Shown here piece by piece: positions 1-9,037 of a DNA stretch of 64,000 bases. Both the position numbers and the translations under genes were made by a program. The stretch lies in contig JQNH01000001.1 of assembly GCA_000745135.1 (NCBI GenBank), positions 3,395,501-3,459,500 of the forward strand, read 5' to 3'. The notes beneath the pieces were generated by a model that made no database searches, had not been told where the DNA came from, and worked only from the letters and a program-made list of their open reading frames with translations. Source of the stretch: Rhizobiales bacterium YIM 77505 (GTDB lineage Bacteria > Pseudomonadota > Alphaproteobacteria > Rhizobiales > Beijerinckiaceae). The number at the start of each line of letters is the position of its first letter. Position 1 is the stretch's first letter.

Positions 1-891
1 CCGGCCGCCTTCAACAACGTGTTGGGCCTGCGGCCCGTCTATGGGCGGGTGCCGTCGAACACGGAGGAGGTGTTCCTCCCCCAGCTCGGGGTTGCAGGAC
101 CCATGGCGCGCACCGTGACCGATCTTTCCCAACTCCTTGCCGTTCAGGCCGGGCATGATCCGCGCGTGCCGCTCTCGCCGACGCACGAGCCGAGCACTTT
201 CGCCGGCTCCCTCGACAGCGACGTGAAGGGGTTGCGGCTCGCCTGGCTGGGCGATTTGAACGGCCATCTTCCGATGGAGGACGGCGTTCTCGACCTGTGC
301 CGGAAAGCCTTGCGGACCTTCGAGGATCTCGGCTGCCTCGTCGAGGAGGCGACGCCCGCCTTCGATCCGGAGCGCGTCTGGCAGGCTTGGCTCGTCTTGC
401 GCCAATGGCAGGTCGGGGCGGCCTGGGCCGAGGCTTACGGGGATCCGGACAAGCGCATGCTCATGAAGCCGGAGGCGCGCTGGGAGATCGAGAACGGGCT
501 GCGCCTTTCCGCGTTCGACGTCTCCCGCGCCTCGGCGGTTCGCACGGCGTGGTACCACACGGTCCGCCGCCTCTTCGAGGCCTATGACTATCTCCTCCTC
601 CCCAGCGCCCAGGTGTTCCCCTTCGATGCCGCCACGCACTGGCCCAAGGAGATCGCCGGGCGAACGATGGACACCTATCACCGCTGGATGGAGGTGGTGA
701 TCCCGGTCACCATGTCCGGCTGCCCCGCCATCAACGTGCCGGTAGGCTTCAACGGCGATGGCCTACCCCTCGGGCTGCAGATCGTCGGCCCCAACCATGG
801 CGAGCTGAGCGTGCTGAAGATCGCCCGTGCTTACGAGCAGGCGACCAGGCATGTGCAAAACGCGCTTCCCCCGCTCCTGAACCAGCGATAA
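1..891 (+). CDS. Amidase (amidase-signature family), 3' part
   Basis: The frame is open from the first base, so the gene starts upstream of the window and only the last 296 codons are seen. The opening residues (AAFNNVLGLRPVYGRVPS) match the region just after the catalytic Ser-cisSer-Lys core of amidase-signature enzymes (GatA, AtzF and similar). The tail shows the usual family ending with a P-G-F-N-G-D-G-L-P-L-G-L-Q-I-V-G stretch. These enzymes hydrolyse amide bonds. The substrate cannot be told because the catalytic Lys/Ser segment lies outside. The stop is followed after 24 bp by the next gene on the same strand, so the two may be co-transcribed. A GatA subunit is possible but no gatB/gatC is in view. 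Confidence 0.85.
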   Translation, partial: PAAFNNVLGLRPVYGRVPSNTEEVFLPQLGVAGPMARTVTDLSQLLAVQAGHDPRVPLSPTHEPSTFAGSLDSDVKGLRLAWLGDLNGHLPMEDGVLDLCRKALRTFEDLGCLVEEATPAFDPERVWQAWLVLRQWQVGAAWAEAYGDPDKRMLMKPEARWEIENGLRLSAFDVSRASAVRTAWYHTVRRLFEAYDYLLLPSAQVFPFDAATHWPKEIAGRTMDTYHRWMEVVIPVTMSGCPAINVPVGFNGDGLPLGLQIVGPNHGELSVLKIARAYEQATRHVQNALPPLLNQR

Positions 892-915
892 GGGCGGGCC
901 GGAGGCTTACTCCCG

Positions 916-2019
916 ATGCGTGACCTCGTTGGCGAGCTGCGAACGGGCCTTCGCGCCCTGTCGCCGGCTCTCTTCCCCTATCAGCGTTTTGCGGCGGCGC
1001 TCCTCCTGGGCGGCCTCGGCGGCTGGCTGTTCGCTCATTTCAACCTGCCGCTGCCTTGGATGCTGGGGCCCATGACCTTCTGCACCATCGGCGCCCTCGT
1101 CCGCGCGCCGATCGCCGCGCCCGCCGTGGTGCGCCCGCCCATGACTATGGTCATCGGAGTGCTGCTCGGCTCCGGCTTCACGCCGCAGGTCGTCACCCAG
1201 CTTCCGAGCTGGATCGTGCCGATCCTGGGGCTCGGCCTGTTCGTCCTCGTCTGCGGCCTCGCCTGCGTGTGCTATTTCCGCTACGTGGCGCGGCTCGATC
1301 CGACGACCGCCTATTTCGCGGGCATGCCCGGCGGGCTCGTGGAGATGGTCATCCTCGGTGAGGAGCGGGGCGGCGATGCGCGGACCATTGCCCTCATCCA
1401 TTCGGCCCGCATCCTGTTGATCGTCTTCACCTTGCCCTTCCTCGTGCAGGCTCTCGAGGGCGTGCGGCTTGGCCCACGCGCGGGGCTCGGAGTTTCGCTG
1501 GCTGCGACGCCCTGGACCGTGTTCGTCTGGCTCCTGGGAACCGGCCTTGTCGGCGTCGTCCTCGGTCATCTCTTGCGGCTGCCGGCGAAGACCTTGCTTG
1601 GTCCTATGATCGTCAGCGCGGCCGTGCACATGATCGGCTGGAGCGACTTCAAGCCCCCGCAGGAGATCGTCAACGCCGCTCAGCTCGTGCTCGGGACCGT
1701 GATCGGCTGCCGCTTCCTTGGCACCGCGCCGAAGGAAATCCTGCGCATCCTGGCCCTGTCGATCGGCTCCACGTTGATCCTCGTGACCATCACCCTCGCC
1801 TTCGGCTTCGGTGTGGCGCAGATCTCATCCCAGGGGCCGATCCCGCTGATCCTGGCCTATTCGCCCGGCGGCCTTGCCGAGATGAGCCTGGTGGCCCTGG
1901 CGCTGCACATCGAGGTGGCGTTCGTTGCTGCCCACCACGTGATCCGCGTCTTCCTGGTGATGGTCGGCGCCGGCTTCGTCTACTCCTTCCTGCCGCGGGG
2001 CCCAGGCCGCAAGTCCTGA
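916..2019 (+). CDS. AbrB-family integral membrane protein
   Basis: This is a 367-residue, strongly hydrophobic protein with about ten predicted membrane segments in two similar halves. Repeated P-W-M-L-G-P-M / L-L-G-P-M and G-M-P-G-G / S-P-G-G-L-A-E-M motifs are typical of the Gneg_AbrB_dup family, often labelled 'AbrB family transcriptional regulator' or 'ammonia monooxygenase' although it is a membrane protein of unknown substrate. A GGAGG-like site (ccggagg) lies about 10 bp before the ATG. The 3' end overlaps the convergent L,D-transpeptidase gene by 40 bp. Neighbouring amidase suggests a transport role for an amide or organic acid, but this is only inference. Confidence 0.8.
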   Translation: MRDLVGELRTGLRALSPALFPYQRFAAALLLGGLGGWLFAHFNLPLPWMLGPMTFCTIGALVRAPIAAPAVVRPPMTMVIGVLLGSGFTPQVVTQLPSWIVPILGLGLFVLVCGLACVCYFRYVARLDPTTAYFAGMPGGLVEMVILGEERGGDARTIALIHSARILLIVFTLPFLVQALEGVRLGPRAGLGVSLAATPWTVFVWLLGTGLVGVVLGHLLRLPAKTLLGPMIVSAAVHMIGWSDFKPPQEIVNAAQLVLGTVIGCRFLGTAPKEILRILALSIGSTLILVTITLAFGFGVAQISSQGPIPLILAYSPGGLAEMSLVALALHIEVAFVAAHHVIRVFLVMVGAGFVYSFLPRGPGRKS

Positions 2020-3068
2020 CCCGATGAGCTGCGCCTTGCGGTTGCGCCCGTTGCGACCGCATCCGCGCCCTTGCCGACGAACGAGACGGTCGTGCCCTTT
2101 TTCACCAGGTCGGCCAGCTCCTCCGCGTCCCAGTTGGTGAGCCGGACGCAGCCATGAGAAAAGCTCTTGCTGACCTTCTCGGGCTCCGGCGTGCCGTGAA
2201 TGCCGTAGCTCTCCTTGCTCAAATCGATCCACACGGTGCCGACCGGATTGTTGGGCCCCGGCGCAATCGTGAAGGGCTTCCTTGCCTTGACCCCCTTGAA
2301 GCCATAGTCCGGGTTGTAGGTGTAGTTCGGCCCCTTCACCACGGCCTTGACCTTGAACTCGCCGTCCGGGGCAGGCTTCTCCTCGCTGCCGATGCTCGCC
2401 GGATAGAAGGCGACGAGCCGCCCCTCCTTGTCGAGTGCGCGAAGAACAGCCTCGCCCTTGTCCACCTCGACCTTCGCCACCTCGGCCGCGGCGCGCTTCT
2501 CGCGCACTTTCGCCACCACGATCGTCTCGCCTGCCTTGTCGAAGGCCTTGCCGGGGTTGAGGGCGGCGAGGAGGTCTTCGTCCATGTGGAATTTCTCGGC
2601 GAGGAGCTCGCGCGGGCTCCTGTAAGCGAGGCGCTCGAGCTTCGCCATATCCTCCATCTTGTCTGGGATCTTATCGACGAAGGGTCCCTTCACGTCCTCG
2701 GGGCTGATGGCGTATTCGACGAGGACGGGATCGGACGAGGTGGCGACAAGCTTCGCCCAGCTCTCGGGGTCCGGCATGCCGTCGGGCGCAAGCCCGTTCG
2801 CCTGCTCGAAGCCTTTCAGGGCCTTGGCGATGTTATCCCCGAAATAGCCGTCGATGACGCCGGGAGAGAAGTGGGCCCGGTCGAGCAGCACCTGCGCCTT
2901 GACGATCGCCGGATCGGGCCGACCCTTCCCGTCCTTCCTTTGGGGCGCCCGATCGGAGAACTCCGCCCCGTTGACGGTCTCCTTGTCGAGCCTCTCCACC
3001 GCGCCTGCGGCGCCGGCCTGCAGGAGCAGCCCTGCAAGCGCCGCTGCGATCATCGACCTCCGGGACAT
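1980..3068 (-). CDS. L,D-transpeptidase with peptidoglycan-binding domain
   Basis: The 362-residue product has an N-terminal signal peptide (residues 1-23), a PG_binding_1-like helical domain around 50-110 (Q-x-L-L-D-R-A-x-F-S-P-G-x-I-D-G-x-x-G) and a YkuD catalytic domain around 205-335. The catalytic motif S-H-G-C-V-R-L-T-N is intact, with Cys near residue 307 and the family I-H-G-T segment upstream. Such enzymes make 3-3 peptide cross-links or attach proteins to peptidoglycan in the periplasm. The last ~13 codons are read from DNA that also codes the end of the AbrB-family gene on the other strand. The extensin-family gene lies 114 bp upstream on the same strand, so both may form one envelope unit. 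Confidence 0.9.
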   Translation of the reverse strand: MSRRSMIAAALAGLLLQAGAAGAVERLDKETVNGAEFSDRAPQRKDGKGRPDPAIVKAQVLLDRAHFSPGVIDGYFGDNIAKALKGFEQANGLAPDGMPDPESWAKLVATSSDPVLVEYAISPEDVKGPFVDKIPDKMEDMAKLERLAYRSPRELLAEKFHMDEDLLAALNPGKAFDKAGETIVVAKVREKRAAAEVAKVEVDKGEAVLRALDKEGRLVAFYPASIGSEEKPAPDGEFKVKAVVKGPNYTYNPDYGFKGVKARKPFTIAPGPNNPVGTVWIDLSKESYGIHGTPEPEKVSKSFSHGCVRLTNWDAEELADLVKKGTTVSFVGKGADAVATGATARRSSSGQDLRPGPRGRKE

Positions 3069-3182
3069 GGCCTTGCTCCATCGTCGGGACCGCCGGACGG
3101 GTTGCGGCCCCGGAACATGACTGCGCTACACAACAAGCGGCAAAGGCTGATCCCGTTCCGTCCCAAGCGCGGCGCCGGCTGC

Positions 3183-4001
3183 CTATTGGCACAGCCGGCC
3201 CGAGCCTTTCCGCTGGCGCAGGTCGAGATGAAGGTGATCCTGATGGGCTGCGTCGGAGCCGGGGCCGAGCACCGTCGTGAAATGGACGCAAGCCCCCGCC
3301 CGGATCGCCGCCTGGAACTTCGCCTCCGGCGAGCCCTCCGGGTGGAACGCCACCGGGACGGCAGGGCGGCCCGCGAACTCGAAACCCATGATGTCGACCG
3401 CGTTGGCGAAGGCATGCTCGCTCAGCTTTGCGTCGGCCTGTCGGTTGCGGCCGCGGCATTCGTAGGACGTACCGACAGCGATCCGCCTCGGCGTGGCCCC
3501 GAGGTGTCGCTCGGCTTCAGGCAGCACCACTTGAAGCGCCCATCGAGCAAGCGCCTCGGCCACGGGACAGTTCACCGTCACGGGATCGAGCTCGAGCTTC
3601 TCGGCCAGCCGTCTCACGCGAAGCGGACTGATCGCCCCGCAGGCTCCATTCTCGATCGGCGGCACGAGCTCGGCCTCGACACCGAGCCCTTTCAGCCGAT
3701 CGAAGCAGGCCGCGAACTCCGCTGGCGACGACCCTCCGGCGGGCCCGTCGGTCGCAGCGCCAAGTCCTTCGGGACGAGACCCAAGTCCCTCGGGACGAGG
3801 CGGGGGCAGGGGCGCTCCCTCGGGGACGCCCTCCGCCTCCGGCGGGTGAGCCTGCTCCTCGCGGCCAAGCTCGCCAGGACGCGGTGGCGGGAGCGGCGCT
3901 TGCCCTCGCGCCGAGGTCAGGGCGAGGGCGAGCGCGAGCACGAGCGCGACTGCGCCGCCTGAGGCTATTGCTGGGTTCGGGCCCTTCCACATCCTCTCCA
4001 T
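3183..4001 (-). CDS. Extensin family protein
   Basis: This 272-residue protein has an N-terminal hydrophobic signal segment (about 10-34), a Pro-rich linker with repeated PLPPPRP blocks (about 35-75), and a C-terminal extensin-like domain. Diagnostic residues include C-P-V-A-E-A-L, the G-T-S-Y-E-C-R-G-R-N motif and L-S-E-H-A-F-A-N-A-V-D-I, which resemble metal-peptidase-like folds active on cell walls. Four Cys residues in the domain may form disulfides. The Pro-rich linker carries two near-identical copies of an E-G-L-G-S/A unit. The family is widespread in Hyphomicrobiales and its activity is not established. A second ATG three codons in (3992) is an alternative start. Confidence 0.85.
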   Translation of the reverse strand: MERMWKGPNPAIASGGAVALVLALALALTSARGQAPLPPPRPGELGREEQAHPPEAEGVPEGAPLPPPRPEGLGSRPEGLGAATDGPAGGSSPAEFAACFDRLKGLGVEAELVPPIENGACGAISPLRVRRLAEKLELDPVTVNCPVAEALARWALQVVLPEAERHLGATPRRIAVGTSYECRGRNRQADAKLSEHAFANAVDIMGFEFAGRPAVPVAFHPEGSPEAKFQAAIRAGACVHFTTVLGPGSDAAHQDHLHLDLRQRKGSGRLCQ

Positions 4002-4128
4002 CGAACCGCCGCCATGCTGCTTCGTTCCCGAAGACGAGGCACGTCCATTGGGTTGAGGCGAGCTGACGCCCTACCCTCGACGACCCTCCGTGGTTAGGTT
4101 GACGGCTCTCGATCCTGGAGGTGCAGCC

Positions 4129-6216
4129 ATGCCGGATGAGGCGGCGCAGATGGGCGGCGACAATCCGTTCCTTTTCCCATGGGCGACGCGCTTCGGCTTG
4201 CCGCCCTTCGAGAGGATCGCGCCTGAGCATTTCCGCCCTGCCTTCGACGCGGCGCTTGCGGCGCATCGGGCCGAGATCGAGAGCATCGCCGAGGATCCTG
4301 CCCCACCCACCTTCGAGAATACGCTGTGCGCCCTGGAGCGGGCGGGCCAGACCCTCCGCCAGGTCTCGGCGGTGTTCTTCAACCTGGCCGGCAGCCACAC
4401 CAACGACGCCCTGCAAGAGATCGAGCGCGAGATCGCCCCCCGGCTGTCTCGCCACCGCAGTGCGATCTTCATGAACGAGGCGCTGTATCGGCGCGTCGCC
4501 TCGCTCTTCGAAAAGCGCGAAGAGCTCGGCCTCGGACCCGAGGAGCTGCGGCTTCTGGAGCGCTATCGTCGCATCTTCGTGCGCGCCGGGGCCGAGCTCG
4601 ACCCTCAAGGCAAGAAGCGCCTGGCCGAGATCCTCGAGCGGCTGGCGGCGCTCGGCACGCAGTTCTCGCAGAACGTTCTCGCCGACGAGAAGGCGTATGC
4701 GCTGGTCCTCGAGACAGAGGAGGACCTGGCCGGCCTGCCCGACTTCGTCCGCGCCGCCGCGGCCCGGGCGGCCGAGGAGCGGGGGCTTCCAGGCAAGCAC
4801 GTCATCACCCTGTCCCGCTCGCTGATCGAGCCCTTCCTGCAGTTCTCGAGCCGCCGCGACCTGCGCGAGAAGGCGTTCCAGGCCTGGATCAGCCGCGGCG
4901 ACAATGGCGGCGAGACCGACAACAAGAGGATCATCGCTGAGATGGTGGCCTTGCGCGCCGAGCGGGCGCGCCTCCTGGGTTATGAGACCTTTGCCGCCTT
5001 CAAGCTCGACGACACCATGGCCAAGACGCCGCAGGCGGCCCTCGATCTCTTGGGGCAGGTGTGGAATCCGGCCCGCGCCCGCGCCGCGCGCGAGCGCGAC
5101 GCCCTGCAGGCGCTCGTCCATGAGGAGGGCGGCAATTTCAGGATCGAGCCCTGGGACTGGCGCTACTACGCCGAGAAGCTGCGCAAGCGCGATCACGACC
5201 TCGACGAGGGCGAGCTCAAGCCCTACCTCCAGCTCGACCGCATGATCGAAGCGGCCTTCGAGACGGCCCATCGCCTGTTCGGCCTCTCCTTCACGGAAAT
5301 CGCCGATGCGCCGCGCTATCATCCGGACGTGCGCGTCTGGGAGGTCACGCGCGACGGGCGGCATGTGGGGCTGTTCCTCGGCGACCACTTCGCCCGCCCC
5401 TCGAAGCGCAGCGGCGCCTGGATGAGCTCCTACCGTACGCAGGAGAAGCTGTCGGGCGACATCCGGCCCATCGTCGTCAATGTCATGAATTTCGCGAAAG
5501 GCGGCGAGGACGAACCGCCGCTTCTGAGCTTCGACGACGCACGCACCCTGTTCCACGAGTTCGGCCACGCCCTGCACGGGCTGCTCTCGGACGTGACCTA
5601 TCCGCTCCTGGCCGGCACCGCGGTGCCGGGCGACTTCGTGGAGCTGCCCTCTCAGCTTTATGAGCACTGGCTCGAAGAGCCTGACATCCTGCGCCGCTTC
5701 GCCGTCCACTACCGCACGGGCGAGCCCATTCCTGAGCGACTCATCGAACGCGTGCTCGCGGCACGCACCTTCAACCAGGGCTTCGCCACCGTGGAGTACA
5801 CCGCCTCCGCCCTCGTCGACATGGCGCTTCATCTCATGCCGTCCGCGGAGGGGTTCGATCCCGCCTCCTTCGAACGGCAGGCCTTGGAGCGCATCGGCAT
5901 GCCGCGCGAGATCGTGATGCGGCATCGGACGCCCCATTTCACTCATGTCTTCTCGGGGGACGGCTATGCGGCCGGCTACTACAGCTATCTGTGGTCCGAG
6001 GTCCTGGACGCAGACGCCTTCGCCGCCTTCCAGGAGGCCGGCGACATCTTCGATCCCGAAACGGCCCGGCGGCTCCACGACTACATCTATGCCGCCGGCA
6101 ATCGGCGCGATCCTTCCGAGGCCTATCGCGCCTTCCGCGGCCGGCTGCCTTCCATCGACGCGCTCCTCGCCAAGCGCGGGCTTGCCACCGCGCCCATCGA
6201 TGCGAGCGTCGGCTGA
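4129..6216 (+). CDS. M3 family zinc oligopeptidase (PrlC/Dcp type)
   Basis: The protein is a 695-residue M3 (thimet) peptidase. The zinc motif F-H-E-F-G-H-A-L-H is intact (first His near residue 476), followed about 25 residues later by the family E-L-P-S-Q segment with the third ligand Glu. The N-terminus (N-P-F-L-F-P-W...F-G-L-P-P-F) is typical of oligopeptidase A / peptidyl-dipeptidase Dcp. It degrades short peptides, probably in the cytoplasm because no signal peptide is seen. I choose the ATG at 4129 because GGAGG sits 7 bp before it. An in-frame upstream start at 4090 has no such site. Whether it is PrlC or Dcp cannot be decided by eye. Confidence 0.92.
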   Translation: MPDEAAQMGGDNPFLFPWATRFGLPPFERIAPEHFRPAFDAALAAHRAEIESIAEDPAPPTFENTLCALERAGQTLRQVSAVFFNLAGSHTNDALQEIEREIAPRLSRHRSAIFMNEALYRRVASLFEKREELGLGPEELRLLERYRRIFVRAGAELDPQGKKRLAEILERLAALGTQFSQNVLADEKAYALVLETEEDLAGLPDFVRAAAARAAEERGLPGKHVITLSRSLIEPFLQFSSRRDLREKAFQAWISRGDNGGETDNKRIIAEMVALRAERARLLGYETFAAFKLDDTMAKTPQAALDLLGQVWNPARARAARERDALQALVHEEGGNFRIEPWDWRYYAEKLRKRDHDLDEGELKPYLQLDRMIEAAFETAHRLFGLSFTEIADAPRYHPDVRVWEVTRDGRHVGLFLGDHFARPSKRSGAWMSSYRTQEKLSGDIRPIVVNVMNFAKGGEDEPPLLSFDDARTLFHEFGHALHGLLSDVTYPLLAGTAVPGDFVELPSQLYEHWLEEPDILRRFAVHYRTGEPIPERLIERVLAARTFNQGFATVEYTASALVDMALHLMPSAEGFDPASFERQALERIGMPREIVMRHRTPHFTHVFSGDGYAAGYYSYLWSEVLDADAFAAFQEAGDIFDPETARRLHDYIYAAGNRRDPSEAYRAFRGRLPSIDALLAKRGLATAPIDASVG

Positions 6217-6232
6217 ATGCGCGGAGGGGCTG

Positions 6233-6246
6233 CCAACAAAGGTTGG
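6233..6246. promoter_or_regulatory. Inverted repeat upstream of the BMP importer operon
   Basis: A perfect CCAAC-AAAG-GTTGG inverted repeat lies 59 bp before the start of the BMP-family binding-protein gene and 17 bp after the peptidase stop. Its position fits an operator or a small hairpin. No regulator gene is adjacent, so the role is a guess. Confidence 0.3.
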
Positions 6247-6304
6247 TGGTGGCGCGAATCCTGCTTAGAGTGCCCCGGGTGATAACGACCAGAGGGGCTC
6301 AAGC

Positions 6305-7309
6305 ATGATGAGGACGATGATGGACCGCCGCAGCATTCTCAAGGCGGGGGCCGGCGCGCTTGGCGCCGCGCTTGCGGGCGGCAGCGCGCTGGCGCAGGGA
6401 AAGACGAAGCCGATCAAGGTGGCGTCGATCTACACGGTGCCTGTGGAGCAGCAATGGGTGTCGCGCATCCACAAGGCGCTCAACGCCGCCAAAGACCGGG
6501 GCGACGTCACCTACAAATGGTCCGAGAACGTCGCCAACAACGACTACGAGCGCATCATGCGCCAATATGCCGAGGAAGGGAACGACCTCGTCGTGGGCGA
6601 GATCTTCGGCGTCGAGCGGGCGGCGCGGCGCGTGGCGGCGAGCTATCCGAACGTCGCCTTCCTCATGGGCTCGTCCTTCGGCCCCGCCAAGCCGAACCTG
6701 TCGGTGTTCGACAACTGGATCCACGAGCCGTCGTACCTCACCGGCATGATCGCCGGGAAGGCGACCAAGTCGAACCTCATCGGCATGGTCGGCGGCTACG
6801 CCATCCCGGAGGTGAACCGCCTCATGCACGCCTTCATGGACGGGGCGCGGGCCACGAACCCGAACGTCAAGTTCCTCGTGACCTTCATCAACTCCTGGTA
6901 CGACCCGCCGAAGGCCAAAGAGGCCGCCTTCGCCATGATCGATCGCGGCGCCGACATCATGTACGCCGAGCGCTTCGGCGTTTCGGACGCGGCGAAGGAG
7001 CGGGGCGTCAAGGTCATCGGCAACGTCATCGACACCTCCTCGCAATACCCCAACACGGTGCTGGCCTCCGCGCTCTGGCACATGGAGCCGACCATCGACC
7101 GCGCGATCAAGGCGGTGCTCGAGGGACGCTTCGAGGCGGCGGATTACGGCCAGTACAGCTACATGCAGTATGGCGGGGCAAGCCTCGTCATGGACGAGAA
7201 GCTGGTGCCGCCCGAGGTCGTCGCCGCGGTGAAGGAGAAGGAGAAGGAGATCGTCGACGGGCTGTTCCGCGTCAATGTCAACGACGCCGAGCCGAAATCG
7301 ACGGCCTGA
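6305..7309 (+). CDS. BMP-family ABC transporter substrate-binding protein
   Basis: The 334-residue product belongs to the Bmp/PnrA-like (basic membrane protein) family of periplasmic receptors, known mostly for purine nucleosides and related bases. The N-terminus has a twin-arginine-like signal (D-R-R-S-I-L-K then a hydrophobic stretch and A-L-A-Q), suggesting Tat export. Family features include V-V-G-E-I-F-G, A-F-L-M-G-S and G-M-I-A-G near the middle. An AGAGGGG site lies 7 bp before the ATG at 6305. A second ATG at 6320, directly before the RR motif, is an alternative. It opens an operon with an ATPase, two permeases and a cytosine deaminase, so a pyrimidine base or analogue is the likely ligand. 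Confidence 0.88.
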   Translation: MMRTMMDRRSILKAGAGALGAALAGGSALAQGKTKPIKVASIYTVPVEQQWVSRIHKALNAAKDRGDVTYKWSENVANNDYERIMRQYAEEGNDLVVGEIFGVERAARRVAASYPNVAFLMGSSFGPAKPNLSVFDNWIHEPSYLTGMIAGKATKSNLIGMVGGYAIPEVNRLMHAFMDGARATNPNVKFLVTFINSWYDPPKAKEAAFAMIDRGADIMYAERFGVSDAAKERGVKVIGNVIDTSSQYPNTVLASALWHMEPTIDRAIKAVLEGRFEAADYGQYSYMQYGGASLVMDEKLVPPEVVAAVKEKEKEIVDGLFRVNVNDAEPKSTA

Positions 7310-7312
7310 TCG

Positions 7313-7482
7313 CCTCTCCCCTCGCCCAACCGGGAGAGGGGTCGGGGGTGAGGGTGCGCCCCGGCCCGGAAGGATGCGGCAGGGGCGGCATCTGACGCCC
7401 GGGCACGCTTGCCCAAGGGCCCCCTCGCATTATCCTAGCCGACCCGCCCCGACCCCTGCCCCTCTCCCTTCCGGGAGAGGGG
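7313..7482. repeat. Composite palindromic element (copy 1)
   Basis: The gap between the binding-protein and ATPase genes begins and ends with hairpins of one sequence family: CCTCTCCC...GGGAGAGG (7313-7339) and CCCCTCTCCC-ttcc-GGGAGAGGGG (7459-7482). The two ends are in opposite orientation, with G-rich flank (gggggtgagggtg) on one side and its C-rich counterpart (ccccgacccctg) on the other. The same layout recurs at seven other places in the window. Confidence 0.75.
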
Positions 7483-7507
7483 GCTCAAGCGCCTGCATCC
7501 CCCACAC

Positions 7508-9037
7508 ATGACACTCGCCCTCTCCATCGAAGGCGTCACGAAGCGCTTCGGCACGCTCGTCGCGAATGATCGGATCGACCTTGCGCTCCACCGCGGCGAG
7601 ATCCTGGCGCTCCTTGGCGAGAACGGTGCCGGCAAGACGACGCTCATGAACGTCCTCTTCGGCCATTACGTCGCCGACGAGGGCTCGATCCGTGTTGCCG
7701 GGCCGGACGGCGCCCTCGCTTCTCTGCCGCCGGGATCACCCCATGCGGCGCTCGGGGCGGGGATCGGCATGGTGCATCAGCATTTCGCTCTCGCCGAAAG
7801 CCTCACCGTGTTACAGAACGTGGTTCTCGGCACCCGACCTTTGAGCGCTCCCCACCTCGGCTTGCGCGCCGCTCGCGCCAAGCTCGAACGCCTCATGGGT
7901 GAAAGCGGGCTGCACGTGCGCCTCAATGCACGGATCGCGAACCTGTCGGTCGGCGAGAAGCAGCGGGTCGAGATTCTGAAAGTCCTCTACCGCGATGCGC
8001 GCATCCTCATCCTCGACGAGCCGACGGCCGTGCTCACGCCGCAGGAGGCGGACGGGCTCTTCGCCACGCTCCGCCGGCTCGCAGCCAGCGGGCTGGCGGT
8101 GATCTTCATCTCGCACAAGCTCGGCGAGGTGCTTGCGGTGGCCGATCGCGTCGCCGTGCTGCGCGGCGGGCGGAAGGTGTCGGACCAACCCATCGCCGGG
8201 GTGGACCGGCGCATGCTCGCGACCCTCATGGTGGGGCGCGAGATCGGCGTGAGCCGCCGCACGCTCCGGGAGCCCGGCCCGCCGCTCCTCGTGCTCGACC
8301 AAGTGTCAATGAGACTCCCTTCCGGGCGCGCGGGGCTCGACGGCGTGTCGCTCACCGTTCGGGGCGGCGAGATCGTCGGCATCGCCGGCGTGTCGGGGAA
8401 CGGGCAGGCGGCGCTCGCAGCCCTCATCGCCGGCATGGCCGAAGCCTCGGCCGGGTCCGTCACGCTTGCGGGCAAGCCGCTGCGCGCCTCGCCGCGAGCA
8501 GCGATCGAAGCGGGCATTGCCCGCATCCCGGAGGATCGGCATGCCGAGGGCATCGTCGGCCCCCTGTCCGTCGCCGAGAACCTTGCCCTCGAAAGCCTCG
8601 ACAGCCCGGAGGTGCAGCGCCTCGGATTCTTGCGCTTCGACCGCCTGCGGGAGCGGGCGAGCCAGGCGATCGCCGCCTACGACATCCGCTGCCCCGGCCC
8701 GGAGGCGCCGATCCGGCTCCTCTCCGGCGGCAACATCCAGAAGGTGATCCTCGCCCGGGTGCTGGAGCGCGATCCCCGCCTCATCCTCGCCAACCAGCCG
8801 ACGCGCGGCCTCGATGTCGGCGCAGCGGCGGAGGTCCACCGCCGCCTCCTCGAGGCACGCATGAACAATGTTGGCATCGTCCTGATCTCGGAGGACCTCG
8901 ACGAACTCCTCGCCCTCTGCGACCGTATTGCCGTCATGGTGAAAGGCCGGCTCACCGCACCGGAGCCGGTCGAGACGCTCACCCTGGAGCGGCTGGGCCT
9001 TTTGATGGCTGGCCATCGCGAGGAGGAAGCGGCGTGA
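7508..9037 (+). CDS. ABC transporter ATPase with two nucleotide-binding domains
   Basis: This 509-residue protein has two ABC domains in tandem, as in sugar/nucleoside importers such as YufO/NupO. Domain one has Walker A G-E-N-G-A-G-K-T-T (residues 37-45), signature L-S-V-G-E-K-Q-R-V-E and Walker B I-L-I-L-D-E-P. Domain two has a degenerate Walker A (G-V-S-G-N-G-Q-A-A) and signature L-S-G-G-N-I-Q-K, with N-Q-P-T-R-G-L-D in place of Walker B, which is normal for the second half in this family. It powers the two permeases that follow. Its stop overlaps the GTG start of the first permease by 4 bp, implying coupled translation. Confidence 0.93.
   Translation: MTLALSIEGVTKRFGTLVANDRIDLALHRGEILALLGENGAGKTTLMNVLFGHYVADEGSIRVAGPDGALASLPPGSPHAALGAGIGMVHQHFALAESLTVLQNVVLGTRPLSAPHLGLRAARAKLERLMGESGLHVRLNARIANLSVGEKQRVEILKVLYRDARILILDEPTAVLTPQEADGLFATLRRLAASGLAVIFISHKLGEVLAVADRVAVLRGGRKVSDQPIAGVDRRMLATLMVGREIGVSRRTLREPGPPLLVLDQVSMRLPSGRAGLDGVSLTVRGGEIVGIAGVSGNGQAALAALIAGMAEASAGSVTLAGKPLRASPRAAIEAGIARIPEDRHAEGIVGPLSVAENLALESLDSPEVQRLGFLRFDRLRERASQAIAAYDIRCPGPEAPIRLLSGGNIQKVILARVLERDPRLILANQPTRGLDVGAAAEVHRRLLEARMNNVGIVLISEDLDELLALCDRIAVMVKGRLTAPEPVETLTLERLGLLMAGHREEEAA

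Noticed and set aside
3517-6078. Very long open frame on the minus strand opposite the M3 peptidase
   Set aside because: It mirrors codon bias of the plus-strand gene in GC-rich DNA, has no start context and no protein-like motif.
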